Assembly (NCBI GenBank): GCA_944474755.1
Contig: OX104119.1
Span: 44,231,927 to 44,295,926 of the forward strand
Origin: Limnoperna fortunei
Lineage: Eukaryota > Mollusca > Bivalvia > Mytilida > Modiolidae
DNA: 64,000 bases
Direction: 5' to 3'
A program made the position numbers and the translations under genes. Below, one piece after another: positions 23,501 through 32,400 of this stretch; the first letter of the stretch is position 1, and every line of letters begins with the position of its first letter. Below the pieces are notes generated by a model, which saw only the letters and a program-made list of their open reading frames with translations, had not been told where the DNA came from and did no database searches.

Positions 23501-23605
23501 TATAAGACAACTACAATACCATGTGTACTCGGATTTAAAAAATGTCCTTACAGGATTCCTCCAGCTAGCAGCTGTCCGCTCTAGATGATCCGTGTTTGTG
23601 GTCAT
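10425..23605 (-). CDS. OXNAD1: OXNAD1-like oxidoreductase, six coding exons (join 23605-23552, 18135-18029, 15972-15831, 15358-15131, 13863-13698, 10591-10425)
   Basis: This is the oxidoreductase NAD-binding domain-containing protein 1 gene, a ferredoxin-NADP reductase-type flavoprotein. The human protein is predicted mitochondrial; its substrate is not established. The joined exons give 864 nt (287 aa plus stop) with consistent phases at all five junctions. Residues about 20-120 form the flavin-binding barrel, with FKAGQWIDMAIP and the GGFSMCSTP flavin-contact segment. The NAD-binding domain follows, with LLLIAGGIGINPLHSI and TYICGPSPM, and the protein ends FYEKWW as human OXNAD1 ends FEKWW. 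Human OXNAD1 is slightly longer at the N-terminus, so an upstream exon carrying the targeting peptide may be missing. The first visible Met is at 23605, but the reading frame is open upstream of it in the same exon. The gene diverges from CIR1 across a shared promoter near 26.2 kb. Confidence 0.93.
10860..11630. mobile_element. Decayed copy of the hAT-like element at 32210-33057
   Basis: It shares with that element 'aaacaaacacatttaaattggtttt', 'ggtgcaactgaaagaataaag', 'accatgaataatgatgaa' and the terminal 'ctccctgtttaattgcc...gaggagtgac'. Intact terminal inverted repeats are not seen. Confidence 0.5.
11880..11965 (+). mobile_element. SINE 3'-end relic with C-tract
   Basis: The segment 'ctgggattttctctgggtgcttcggctcc', a run of about 18 C and 'caataaaaactgggcacc' corresponds to the SINE body GGTACTCCGGCTTCCTCCCCCAATAAAAACTGGACGCC. 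The CCCCC of the family has expanded into the homopolymer. Confidence 0.65.
12635..12710 (-). repeat. Possible tRNA-derived SINE head
   Basis: The minus strand reads 'gacaggtttgattcctggttgg', a good pol III box B, with an 'ataatgataagcatg' box A-like sequence upstream. It could be the head of a different, diverged SINE. No functional tRNA fold is apparent. Confidence 0.3.
13698..13863 (-). CDS. OXNAD1: OXNAD1 coding exon 5
   Basis: Placed between ttttcag| and a|gtgagt on the minus strand. It reads SDIEDMATKNSQLRCQFHVT and continues to NQYDQV, then a split Thr codon. Human OXNAD1 has IACSLHVTKQT at this place. The phase (0 in, 1 out) fits both neighbouring exons exactly. The second half is poorly conserved. 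Confidence 0.88.
13864..15130 (-). other. OXNAD1 intron 4
   Basis: This is AT-rich intron with a degraded SINE at about 14595-14735. Nothing else is seen. Confidence 0.6.
14595..14735 (-). mobile_element. Degraded SINE fragment, minus strand
   Basis: Recognisable family pieces are 'gtttgtttgggagtttttcagctatgg', 'ggaggagaaaacctgagtacc', 'aattaagattaaagtcaagcacacc'. The tRNA head is lost. Confidence 0.55.
15131..15358 (-). CDS. OXNAD1: OXNAD1 coding exon 4 (NAD-binding core)
   Basis: It encodes CKEGTVLMVRSGGDVFYDP, the nucleotide-binding loop LLLIAGGIGINPLHSI and LLYSAVTEDELIFK. The acceptor is tttctgttgcag and the donor is aag|gtactg; the exon is exactly 76 codons. Confidence 0.95.
15831..15972 (-). 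CDS. OXNAD1: OXNAD1 coding exon 3 (flavin-binding segment)
   Basis: It encodes IDMAIPQISTVGGFSMCSTP and LAVKYSKHPPADWVHTK, close to human VGGFSICSSP and LAVKYTNHPPALWVHN. The first base completes the Trp codon of FKAGQW from the preceding exon. The donor is aaa|gtaatt. Confidence 0.95.
16035..16105 (+). mobile_element. SINE head relic, plus strand
   Basis: The sequence 'gtggcaaagtggttaatgtagtt...ctactattgatcacatgcctgtcaatac' is a diverged tRNA-related head of the SINE family. Body and tail are missing. Confidence 0.55.
16858..16990 (-). mobile_element. SINE head relic, minus strand
   Basis: The pieces 'ggcaatccttgttaattaagg', 'acatcctgcc', 'gttgacaggcaagtgatcaacag' and 'ctaccttaaccattccgcc' are the head and upper body of the SINE on the minus strand. 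The tail half is lost. Confidence 0.65.
17636..17765. repeat. CG-rich short repeats (CTCGGGCGTT)
   Basis: CTCGGGCGTTYTT occurs twice, about 60 bp apart (near 17638 and 17699). A related 'ctcaggcgttgggcg' follows, plus inverted forms 'ggtccgagtgag' and 'ggcccgaatcgggt'. CpG is unusually dense for this window. The nature of the repeat is unknown. Confidence 0.5.
18029..18135 (-). CDS. OXNAD1: OXNAD1 coding exon 2
   Basis: It encodes LYTTATVVAIKEESKTVKRL and HDPKFTFKAGQ plus two bases of Trp. The acceptor is tatttttag and the donor tg|gtatgt. The antisense LINE begins within about 70 bp upstream of its acceptor. Confidence 0.94.
18150..20195 (+). CDS. Reverse transcriptase ORF of the truncated LINE (681 codons)
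   Basis: The open frame runs uninterrupted from an ATG at 18150, but the first 15-20 codons are probably flanking intron; LINE similarity starts near GENTRLLYDL. It keeps the catalytic aspartates (FEKAFD, YADD) and the C-terminal cysteine motif. The upstream endonuclease domain and the start of RT are lost, so this is a fragment of an ORF2-type protein. L1/Tx1 assignment rests on motif style such as YADDTFLMLDGSENSL. Confidence 0.85.
   Translation: MSITVLKTVHAVISIKHQKLKNGENTRLLYDLMHYLEENDKGGLLLMIDFEKAFDSIEWCFLKKALQSFNFGPSINKWFESFYNEASSCVINNGYLSDFFKLERGCRQGDPLSPYLFIIGVELLSKKIKSNPNIKGVLEDNSDSLICQYADDTFLMLDGSENSLRASIDCFDHFSSLSGLKMNLSKTRAVWVGDMKYSDMILCQDKKLHWSSSNFRLLGIDFCLNLDDMIELNFSKKCKEVNGVLRSWQHRKLTLLGKITAVKSLALPKLIHLLTALPNLSEQRMSELTTSFYNFIWNGKPDRIKRNTLIGDIQSGGLRMIHMKSFNIYLKLSWIRRFLKNVSGSWQKILLNSLSPYGKERCIFLDRDKLKEIAPKLQNKFWRDVFSSLCEAKPIKKFTVEKISGIDILSFSPVSDIPYYATWKSKGVQYVSDVFNVQTHDFFTFAQIQPRLESANFLKYYSLLANIPKDLKNILRNNRNMNYTIDKIDVFIENLLNHSKPKFVYSELVKRVVELPLPKFLKWEQELDAEITDWSKFFTICKKSCKDVYLYNFQYKFLHRIIPTNSFLYKIKFKDSKLCTFCKTEEETIEHLFYDCNITHQLWETFVDKIKVYFTDIVLEKKSIFLGFTNESLLLNLLFIIVKKYIYKCKLNETIPNIYEVQHRIEQYKSLEYLKAGKNGT
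18205..20577 (+). mobile_element. L1/Tx1-like LINE, 5' truncated, antisense in OXNAD1 intron
   Basis: This non-LTR retrotransposon fragment starts inside the reverse transcriptase domain (GENTRLLYDL). It has motif A MIDFEKAFDS, motif B RGCRQGDPLSPYLF, motif C QYADD and LSGLKMNLSKT. It ends with a cysteine motif CTFCKTEEETIEHLFYDC of the zf-RVT type. The 3' UTR follows the stop at 20195, and a run of about 33 A (20543-20575) closes the element. The endonuclease is missing, so the copy is not autonomous, yet the remaining frame has no stop or frameshift, which suggests a recent insertion. A convincing target-site duplication was not found. Confidence 0.9.
20629..20941. mobile_element. Foldback MITE (~313 bp)
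   Basis: The ends are inverted copies: GGTCAAAGGTCATCAACCAT at the left and ATGGTTGATGACCTTTGGCC at the right, about 33 bp in all. A second inner pair, AAGTGGCGAGGCCCTAAT and ATTAGGGCCCTGCCACTT, extends the symmetry. No coding capacity is seen. Confidence 0.85.
21885..22100. other. CpG-dense block of unknown nature
   Basis: Repeated 'acgcgtc' and 'gcgtac' strings (aacgcgtctagatgcg, tacgcgtctt, tacgcgtccg, agacgcgtacg) stand out from the AT-rich surroundings. It may be a transposon nested in the Tigger-like element. No convincing protein is encoded. Confidence 0.4.
22701..22730. repeat. Hairpin (14-bp stem)
   Basis: GGACTCACCACTTT pairs with AAAGTGATGAGTCC around a two-base loop, with one G:T or mismatch position. 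Confidence 0.6.
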
Positions 23606-23621
23606 AGATCTTAGGAATTCA
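23552..23621 (-). CDS. OXNAD1: OXNAD1 first recognised coding exon
   Basis: It reads EFLRSMTTNTDHLERTAASW then RNP, with acceptor tatttttcag and donor cct|gtaagg. Human OXNAD1 has KTDHMERTASVLRREIV here. The frame is open upstream of the Met at 23605, so an earlier exon could add an N-terminal targeting sequence; I did not find it. Confidence 0.9.
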
Positions 23622-23648
23622 CTGAAAAATAGATAAAACTATAAGGAG

Positions 23649-24247
23649 CAGTCACACTACACCGCATAGCGTTAACGGACGCCAAAAGCAAAGAAAAAAG
23701 TTATCCGGTGATGAAAAGCATTTCCCGCTGCTGCTCTCATGATCGCTGTACGGGGCGCATAAAATGTGCAAAACGCACAATGACCGAACGATCAACCCAC
23801 ATATACCAGATGAACGACGTATAGTTAACGGACTTCAACGTACTAGTAACGGATTTGTACCACACAAAACAAACACGCAGCGTACACTTACGTTATATCC
23901 GCTGCATGTCGGTTAGTAGTCCGGCTGTAAATCAGGTCCACCGGGAAAGAACGGACTCGAACCGGACAAGTACAGAATAAGGAACGTACGAGGAACGAAC
24001 AAAACGCATACCAGCGCATGGTTACCGTACATCTGACGGACAACTTTATCCGGTGGTGTACGTTCCAAATTTTGAACATGTTCAAAACTTTCCACCGAAC
24101 GGAACGAACACCGCCGGACATCGCCGGACAAGAAGCGCAAACGACGCATGATAAACGGAAAAGAAACACATGCGAACGGACATGGACGGATTGAAAATTT
24201 TGTTATGCGTTGGACGTCCGTTAACGCTATACGGTGTAGTGTGACTG
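23649..24247. mobile_element. CpG-rich TIR element (~600 bp)
   Basis: The left end begins CAGTCACACTACACCGCATA then GCGTTAACGGACG. The right end is CGTCCGTTAACGCTATACGGTGTAGTGTGACTG, its near-perfect inverse, so the terminal repeats are about 33 bp. The interior is full of CG-containing strings (ACGGAC, CCGGAC, GAACGG). Two overlapping minus-strand frames inside look like by-products of this composition. I see no clear target-site duplication. Confidence 0.8.
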
Positions 24248-24259
24248 AAGCTTTAGTCA

Positions 24260-26040
24260 TTTATGTTAACTTAAAGATTTAAAATCTAAAATACTAATGT
24301 GTACTTTTCACATTGCACTATTTTACAAATACATTAGCTTTGATGTAGAGTTTATTTGGTTATGATGGATTCACTAATATACTGCAAATTTTTGTCACAA
24401 TGACATACACTACATTCTATGCAAGCACTCAAAGTCAGCAAATAGTTCTTACCGTCTTCCAATTCAGCTTATTTTGGACGATGTTATAGTATTCTTAACA
24501 GTTGTTAAAACATTTTTATGATCAGATCATTGTCTTTTTTTGACAGAAGATTAATATTTGTGAAAAATGTGTATTTCCCAGTTACACATATAAAGCATTT
24601 TGGGTAGTCTAAGAATCATCTGCCGCCAAACACTTTTTTAGATTTTGATGGGAGTTTGGGATGTCAGAGAGCTCTCTATTTAGCAAAACAGTGGATTTTG
24701 TGACACGAGTCTGAATCTGCACGTTACTTAATAAAATTTTAAATCCTTTCTAAGCCCATTTCCACCACAACCCATTTTTCCTGAATAAAATGCTAGTAAG
24801 TAGGGGTTGCGACCAAAATTAGAGTAGAAACTGAATTAAAGACAAATTTTACAATTGTTTCTGCTCATTTTGTTTTAAAACATTGTTGCATGATTCATTT
24901 ATGAAGTTGTAGTCAAAATTCAGTGCAATTTCAATTTCTGTAGCCATAGGCTTTATTGATAGACTCAAAGGTCAATTTATAAGTAACAAAACAACAGAGC
25001 CTTGAAGAATTGAGGAAAAAACAATAATCAAGACCATCAAAGTCAAGAAAAGTGTTGGACGGAGAGAATTCCTCAACTATTAAAGGGTGAAAAAACTTTA
25101 TGATTATCATGCTACTAGTATATATATTAATAGATATTATGGACTAAAATTTTTTGTATATCCAATAAATATTATTTATTTACCTGTTTGTAAATATAAA
25201 CTTGCAAAAATTTACATGTATTACAGAGAACTTAAAACTATTTTAAATGAACTCAGTTTTTTTACTGAATGTATACTATCAGACCAGTCTTTGACATTTA
25301 TATGTAATTAGCTATGCAGGCAATTCTGACATTAAAATACTATAAAATGTAATTAAAAATGTTTTCATATAAAATTTGTTTACATGTTAGTGGAGAATTG
25401 GTTGATAAAATAGGACCTGTCTAAGTTGAAGAAATTTGGGATTACAAAAAGGTATTGTAATATACGGTACTGTGTATGTGGAAGAATTTAACACATCTAA
25501 ATGCATAACATGCTGATTTTCTCATTCCGGAGGAGCAAAGTGGTGTCCTAAACGCTAAAGGAAAACTGCAATCAAACATCAAACAAAAGACACTTGTAAA
25601 TTTGTGTTTTAGGTCAAAATGGATTTGTACTATTGACAATAAGTATCGAAGACAAGTTAAGGCATGATCTATGTCCCTATTTCCATGGTGGCATCAGTAT
25701 TCATGCAGTCATATAGCTATCTGACTGCATAGCAAGATTATTGATAACTGGTTGTTAAACATGGTCTATAAAGTATTGTTTGTTGCTTTCCTGGTTGAAT
25801 ATGCAAGTTTTATAGATAAGGGATGCACATGTAGTCTAGAGAGAGATTCTATAGATTCTGTTTAGTGTAAACTTTAGTAAAAAAATAAAAAGAATGGTGA
25901 AGAACAAAATAAATAATAAAAAATGTAATAAAAACAAAATCTTCAACTTTTTTCACAACCATAAAAAATCTTCAAAAGGGATGTCGATTGTCGAGCTGCA
26001 AAAGATATAATTATAATGCTTCAACCTTTTTATCTGAAAT
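24260..26040. other. AT-rich upstream intron/flank of OXNAD1
   Basis: No exon or clear repeat is recognised. A 5' exon of OXNAD1 (UTR or targeting peptide) should lie here or in the promoter region but could not be pinned down. Confidence 0.4.
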
Positions 26041-26059
26041 AGCTTGTTATGTCTTTTAA

Positions 26060-26376
26060 AAACAAACAACACGCGTGACGATAACAACACTGTGTTACAA
26101 ATCATTATCTGAGAGCAGACGACTGATTTCTCAATGTACCGGAAGTTTACATTATATCGCAGACAAGAGTTTAAAATTAATTGACTTTTTGTTAGATTGT
26201 ATCCACAATATTTTTTTTACAATTTTCGAGTTTTATTTATTAATATTTTTACACAATTAGTTATTATTATATTTACCTCTATACAGTTTCAAGACCTACT
26301 TCCTGTTGTGAATCGTATCTTCGTTGTGGTTGTTGACCATTGAATTTTCTGCTTGTTTCATCTCTAATAGACAACC
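26060..26376. promoter_or_regulatory. Divergent OXNAD1/CIR1 promoter region
   Basis: The start codons of OXNAD1 (minus) and CIR1 (plus) lie about 2.8 kb apart, with no other gene between. This stretch just upstream of CIR1 has an ETS-type site ACCGGAAGT (26138-26146), a second in the opposite direction, ACTTCCTG (about 26297-26304), and a CRE-like ACGCGTGACG (26071-26080). No TATA box is placed sensibly. This is typical of housekeeping bidirectional promoters. The transcription start sites are inference. Confidence 0.5.
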
Positions 26377-26448
26377 ATGGGGAAAGGTTTCAATAATTAC
26401 ATGACAAAGAAGTTCTTCCACCCTTCAAGCAAAGAAAATATCAAAAGG
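26377..26448 (+). CDS. CIR1: CIR1 exon 1 (coding part)
   Basis: It encodes [20 protein letters not shown] then NIKR, close to human [20 protein letters not shown]. The start has a good context (acaaccATGG) with in-frame stops just upstream. The donor is agg|gtatgt. Confidence 0.97.
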
Positions 26449-29400
26449 GTATGTTTGATTTTTACGACACTGTCTTTGTTAATGTTAAACAATTTTCACT
26501 TTTCTATTTTTTACTTTAGTTTTAGACTTTGTGAGCTTGGTCATCACTTGGTGTTCTAACTTCCTAAGTCTGTCATTTATCGTAATTTTTTTTCAGAAGT
26601 CTTCTTGACCATTTTTTTTTAAGTGGCCACAATCATCATTCCTTTTAGATACCTTCTTTTCTGTTTGGTGACTCAAAAGTAGCTCACTATTGAGCATTAA
26701 TCTTCGAGTGGGGGGGGGGGGGGGGGTGGGGGAGTGCGCTGATGTTAATCGCGCTGAGCAGAGGAAGGGTTCAAAATTGATAGTTCTGATTTAAATTGGG
26801 ATAAAGATTTTGCTGTAACACACTGATCTGCCAAAGAGTTCCAGTCTTTAATTGTTTTCGGTACAAATGAATTTTTAAAAATATCAGTGTTGCAATGTAT
26901 ATGATTTAAAGCTTTTGAATTTGATTTCCTTTGTTTATGTGGGTTTAGATATAAATCCAGTGGGTCAGTGGGTAGCACTACCAGGTCGTTCAAGATTTTA
27001 AAAAGTAGAGTGAGACGTAATTCTCTACGGCGTTCAGCTAGAGGCTTCCAACCTAGGCTGTTCATCATTTCGGTGACACTACTTTTATTATTATAATTGT
27101 TTTTGACTAGTCTGGCGGCCCGACGCTGCACACTTTCTAATAGAATGATATCTTTTTGAAGGTACGGGTCCCATACTGTGCATGAATATTCTAAGATCGA
27201 ACGAACTAACGACGTATAGGCTGTTTCTTTAAACGATTCACTACTGTGTTTAAGATTTCTTCGAATAAAGCCTAGGATGCTATTTGCTCGATTACAGATT
27301 TTGGATATATGTGTGCTCCATTTAAGATTTAAGACCTTTTAGCGGTCTCCCTATTTACCGACAAGAAGCATTTTTTACCGACAAGAAACAATTTTTCACC
27401 GACAAAAAAAGAAAAACAAGATCATTTGATGTAATTATTATGAAAAGAAATTAAAAAAAAGATATTGAAATTTGTTGTGTAATTTTGTTGTCGTTGTTTT
27501 GTTGTACAATGTAGTATTTACCCACGACAAGAAAGTTTTATAATAAATTGTATTCATAACTATAAGTCATAATAAATTATTAAATTCTTTAAAAAATATG
27601 CTGCACTATATAATCAGGGTTCTCCACACTTTTTAGAGTAAAAGGCTGAATCACTAAAGTAGAAGGCAGGGGGTCTGGGGGAGGCTCAAGGCCCCCAGTG
27701 GGGTTAAGAGGCAGCGCCCCTATAGAGGGTCCAGGGGGGCTTCGTCCGAAAATGGTTTTAAGCTATTTTGAATGTGATTTGGACACCTCTCCTGGCATGA
27801 GCAGACAGATAAATGTTTTCACTGTTAGAGTGAATAAAAGTATAACGTAACAGCTTTACTTTATTTTAAGTCTATACATGTTATAAGACGTCGTATTCTC
27901 AGCGGAAAAAAAATCCCATGTAATTAATTTATCCAAACACCGGTGGATATCGCAGGTTATCATTATTATCATTATTTGCAACTTCGTAAAAGGTAAAAGA
28001 CATATTACCATCCTTTCTTACCATCGGTTAGTTTCTGCCTTTTAGTGAAATAGTCTGTAATATTTTTATTTCCAGCTACCCGTTTATTCATTGCAGTTTT
28101 ATACACCGGAAACGAATGTAAAACTATACCGGTGTTGACACAAAGAAATACCGTAAATTATATTTTGCATCGAACGCGGACCTCGCCGAGAGCACCATTA
28201 CAAAAACGAACACGCTACGAGAAAAACAAACTTCAGCTGCCGATTTCTCTACATTATAAAGATTAAATTTTCATTTATAATTTTTTTAGCAATAGGTAAC
28301 ATAAATTTGGCAAAAAAGTAGCCGGTCAAAATACAAAAATACACGGCAATATAGCCGGCTACCGGCTTCAAAGGAAACCACTGATAATAATTGATAATCG
28401 GGTTGATTAATTGAAGGCACGTGTCGGTAATATCATTTATGGTTGTGTAATTCTTTGATTGTTTTACAATTAGTAATCACTGCCATAATTGACACACGCC
28501 TCGTGATAATTGTTTCTTTTGAAGAACCGTTAAATGCTTATCGTAAAACAACAAACTGTAATAAAAGCCAGTTGAAAACGAAATCATAACCTTTTGAAGA
28601 TTTTTTATGGTGTTGTGAAAAAAGTTGAAGATTTTGTTTTTATTACATTTTTTATTATTTATTTTGTTGTTATTATTAGCGGAATCTGATAAGGAATTAC
28701 AGAAAACTTTAACAAAACAACGTCATCAAAATTACACCGTAAATCACAAAAATCTATTTGTTTTAAATTTCTTTTCATAAAAATCACAACAAAAAATCTT
28801 TTTCTTTCTTGTCGGTGAAAAATTGTTTCTTGTCGGTAAAAAAAAGGCTTCTTGTCGGTAATTATACCTTCTTGTCGGTAAATAGTGGGACCCCCTTTTA
28901 GGGTTTTTACCGAGTGTGTTGATAAATGGACAAAGATAGCCACTGTTACTAAAAATGGAATATACTTGTAGTAGTCCAAGAATCCTCTGTCGTCCAACGC
29001 TTTTATCTTTGATTCAACACTTCAGATTTCCAGTTTTTAGAGTAGTAAATACAAAGATCAGATTGTGCAAGACTGAACTTTTTTTGGTAGTGTTGCTTCA
29101 CAACTTTCATCTGGAACGATAATAATCGGAGGTATTGTTGAGATTGTCTCAGGAAACAGATTTATATTCTTTTGTTAAGTTCATTGTCGACGTCATTGTA
29201 TATGACGTCGCCGTCGGCGTAAGTATCTTTCAGAGTAAACAATAAACGTATAGTGATAAAACATGTTTGAGTTTAATCATAGTCTCGCCATTACAGGTAT
29301 CAAATGTAGTTACAATTTTACAATTTTTTATATTTAATTGTGGAAACAGTTTTGTGCAAAGATCAAATATTTTGAAAAAAAATAAAAATGTAAATTCTTT

Positions 29401-32400
29401 GATATAAAAAGAGATTTAGTAAAAATTAAGCTGTTTTGAAATCGTCACGAATTCCAATTTCAAATGAGGCGTTATATTTAAATTTTGCAAGACCTTTAAA
29501 ATGTTATTTTGCATCGATACAGTTTTTAAATTGATACACGTGTTCTTTCAACATCAATTTAGTTGTAAGTAAATATGGCATATTTTTGGATGAGTGACAT
29601 TCTTTTTTATTGGCAATATCATTATTAGAAATTTCGGCTTGTTCTGTATCAACCTTGTTATATGAAACTCTTCCAATGGCCAAAATTTCAAGCTATTCAA
29701 CTTCATGGGGTATGAGTTGCCTGGATCTATTACATTACAAAAAGATTCTTATAATGTTGAACAAAATTATTTAGGATAAGGTGATACTTGACGAGGCCTA
29801 TCTGTCATAAAATTTATGGTAATTTTCTACTTGATATTTTGTCAAGGTAATCCAATTGACAAACATTATAAATACTGAGATATTTCTAATTTATATCAAT
29901 ACTTATTGTTTATACTTAGACCCTTAGAGCGGTGAGATATTGCAAAATTTATTTCGTTTCTAAGATGTGATTTATGTTTCTGAATAAACAGACTGATATT
30001 TGATATTAGGTAAACAAAAAGTATATATGGATGTCTTTAAAAATTGAGTTTGTTTATGTTTGCTCAGGTATGGATGGCTCAACAGAAAACAGAGTTTGAG
30101 AAGAAGAAACAAGAAGAATTATTGAATCAGTACCAAAAGGAACAAGAAATGTATCAAAATAGGTAATTTATTGTAATGCGATGAGGGGTCAAATAACCCT
30201 GTCCATTTCTATATCTGTCATGTGCGCCCATCTGACCTCAGGTTTACCTTTGCATTGAAGCTTTTTTTTAATTAAGATCTCATGAAATTTGATGTACAGT
30301 TACAACATGACAACCTATAGGACTGTGTCAAATATTCACACTTGATTGAACACAGAAAAAGAGGATTTTATCAATAGATGCTAAGTTCTTTGATTTGTAC
30401 AACATGATCACATGTAAAACTTGAATTATCACATGTTTTTTAATGTTTCTTTCCACCCCCCCCCCAGTTGCCTCTTTGTTACCTTATTTCTATATGTTGC
30501 TTGTTTTCATTTTATAAATTAAATGTACTATTTGTTTTCAGGGCTTTACTTGGAGATGAAAAAGCAAAGCTTGGTTTGAGTTTTATGTACGATGCACCAC
30601 CAGGTCTTAAGAAAAAGGAAGATGTAAATATCAACAACATAAAAAGCACAAATTCTTAACTATAGTACCTCACCTTTGTAGACATTGAAACAGAACAGGC
30701 TCATTATAGCCACAACATAAGGCTAAATTCTTTGTCCATATTCAACTCTCCATACGTTTCTGTTATTGTATCAAATTTTCTGGGTGTTGGTCCATCCCTA
30801 TTCTGTCAGCATAATTGCATTGTATCAGTTTGAACTTAGTCAGCAATCCTCTTTATGAAGTGAGGGCCTTGGTGGCCGAGTGGTTAAGGTAGTTCGTCTA
30901 CTATTGATCATGTGGTCTGTCAACACTGAGATTTCGGGTAAGATTCTCACTGCAGGCAGTGTGTATTCAACTCCAATCTTAATTGGCAAGGATTGCCAGT
31001 TTTCTTACCAAAGGTGGGGGTTCTCTCCAGGTACTCCGGCTTCCTCCCCCAATAAAAACTGGACGCCATGATATAACTGGAAAATTGCTGAAAGTGGCAT
31101 TATTAAACATCATTTAAACAAACAATCTTATGAAGGTCAAAGGACATCTTTGCATACCAATTATTTAAAGTAAAAAAAGTCAAAATGTACAAGTTTGATA
31201 TAAAACTGGATTTGTATTAAAAACGTTATATCATGCAAGTGTTGAAGTTTTCTGATTTTACAAGCAGGTGTGTGGTCGAGGCATGTTACTGTGAGACTGC
31301 TTTAACATTAGAGTGTGATTTTAGCCATTAATACCATTTTTACAACCTAAATTATTATTAATGTTTACAGGAAAAAGAATCGGAAACAGAAGTAAAGTTT
31401 GAATGGCAGAGAAAGTACAATGCACCTAGAGAACAGTAAGTCAAGCAAGTCGATATCCTGTTCTAGGATTTTTATTTGGTAACTGAACCTTACTGGGGAA
31501 TGTGTCCCCTTTAAATTAGCTGGTGCAATTCTTTTTAAAAAACTAAGGTTTCTTGTTATACGAGTACATATGGATTGATAACCGACAATATAAGTACACA
31601 AACCATAAATTTTTTTAAAGTTGTTTATCCTCTTTAAAGTAAGTATTATTTTTGTCAATTTTAGTCAATTTGGCTGTGGGCAAGAAAAAAATTAATGAAT
31701 ATTTTATTTTTAATTCATTACCAAATTTTATAAAAAAAACAACATAACTCATCTTGATCTTAAAACTGTTTTGCAGCAGTAGTGATAACTCTCAAATTTC
31801 AAGCGACAATACGATAATTGAATAAAAGTGAAAACCATCATACTCGACTTTTTATCTTTATTTTACAAAATATTCTATCGAATAAAATAGAATATTTTTT
31901 CAATGATGGTAAGGATAGTATGAACTTATTTTCAACAATCCAGACTTTCAAAACATACTTTCCCATGGTTGACCAGTACTAAAAAAATGGACTTCCCCAA
32001 ACTGAAATATTGCTCATGATGGGCAAAAGAAGATGGGAATTCTTGAACACTGTACTGATTATGACTTAATTATTATTGGAAATAAGGTTATAGTATTTTT
32101 TTTTATGTAGAATTACTTTTGGTTAAAGTTTATGACTTTCACTTTTCACTTCCTACGTGTACATTATCCATTATTTCATGGTTGCATATTTAAACTGTTT
32201 AATTAAAGGCAGGGCTCACCACACTGGGCGAAGTGGGCGACAAAGTCGCCCTACTAGGACCTGAAGTCGCCCTAAAGTGCCTCAAAAGTGAAGTCGAAGT
32301 CGCCCTGTCATTTCCCTTAAGTTGCACGATGGTTCACATAAGATACTTGTAAATCTGGTCCAAATACTTCACCCTGACTACCAATTTATCAGTACATGTG

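Larger units (their letters stand above)
26450..30067 (+). other. CIR1 intron 1, filled with mobile elements
   Basis: The intron holds a CR1-like LINE fragment (26735-27332), the 8-bp-duplication TIR element (27343-28893) and an inner hAT-like element. 28920-30060 is AT-rich with nothing recognised. Confidence 0.7.

Noticed and set aside
23888..24260. Two overlapping minus-strand frames of 93 and 115 codons
   Set aside because: They lie inside the CpG-rich TIR element, have no domain, and overlap each other in different frames.
30868..30960. tRNA-Ser/Leu-like sequence with box A and box B
   Set aside because: It is the head of a dispersed SINE with body, tail and target duplication, and it does not fold as a functional tRNA.
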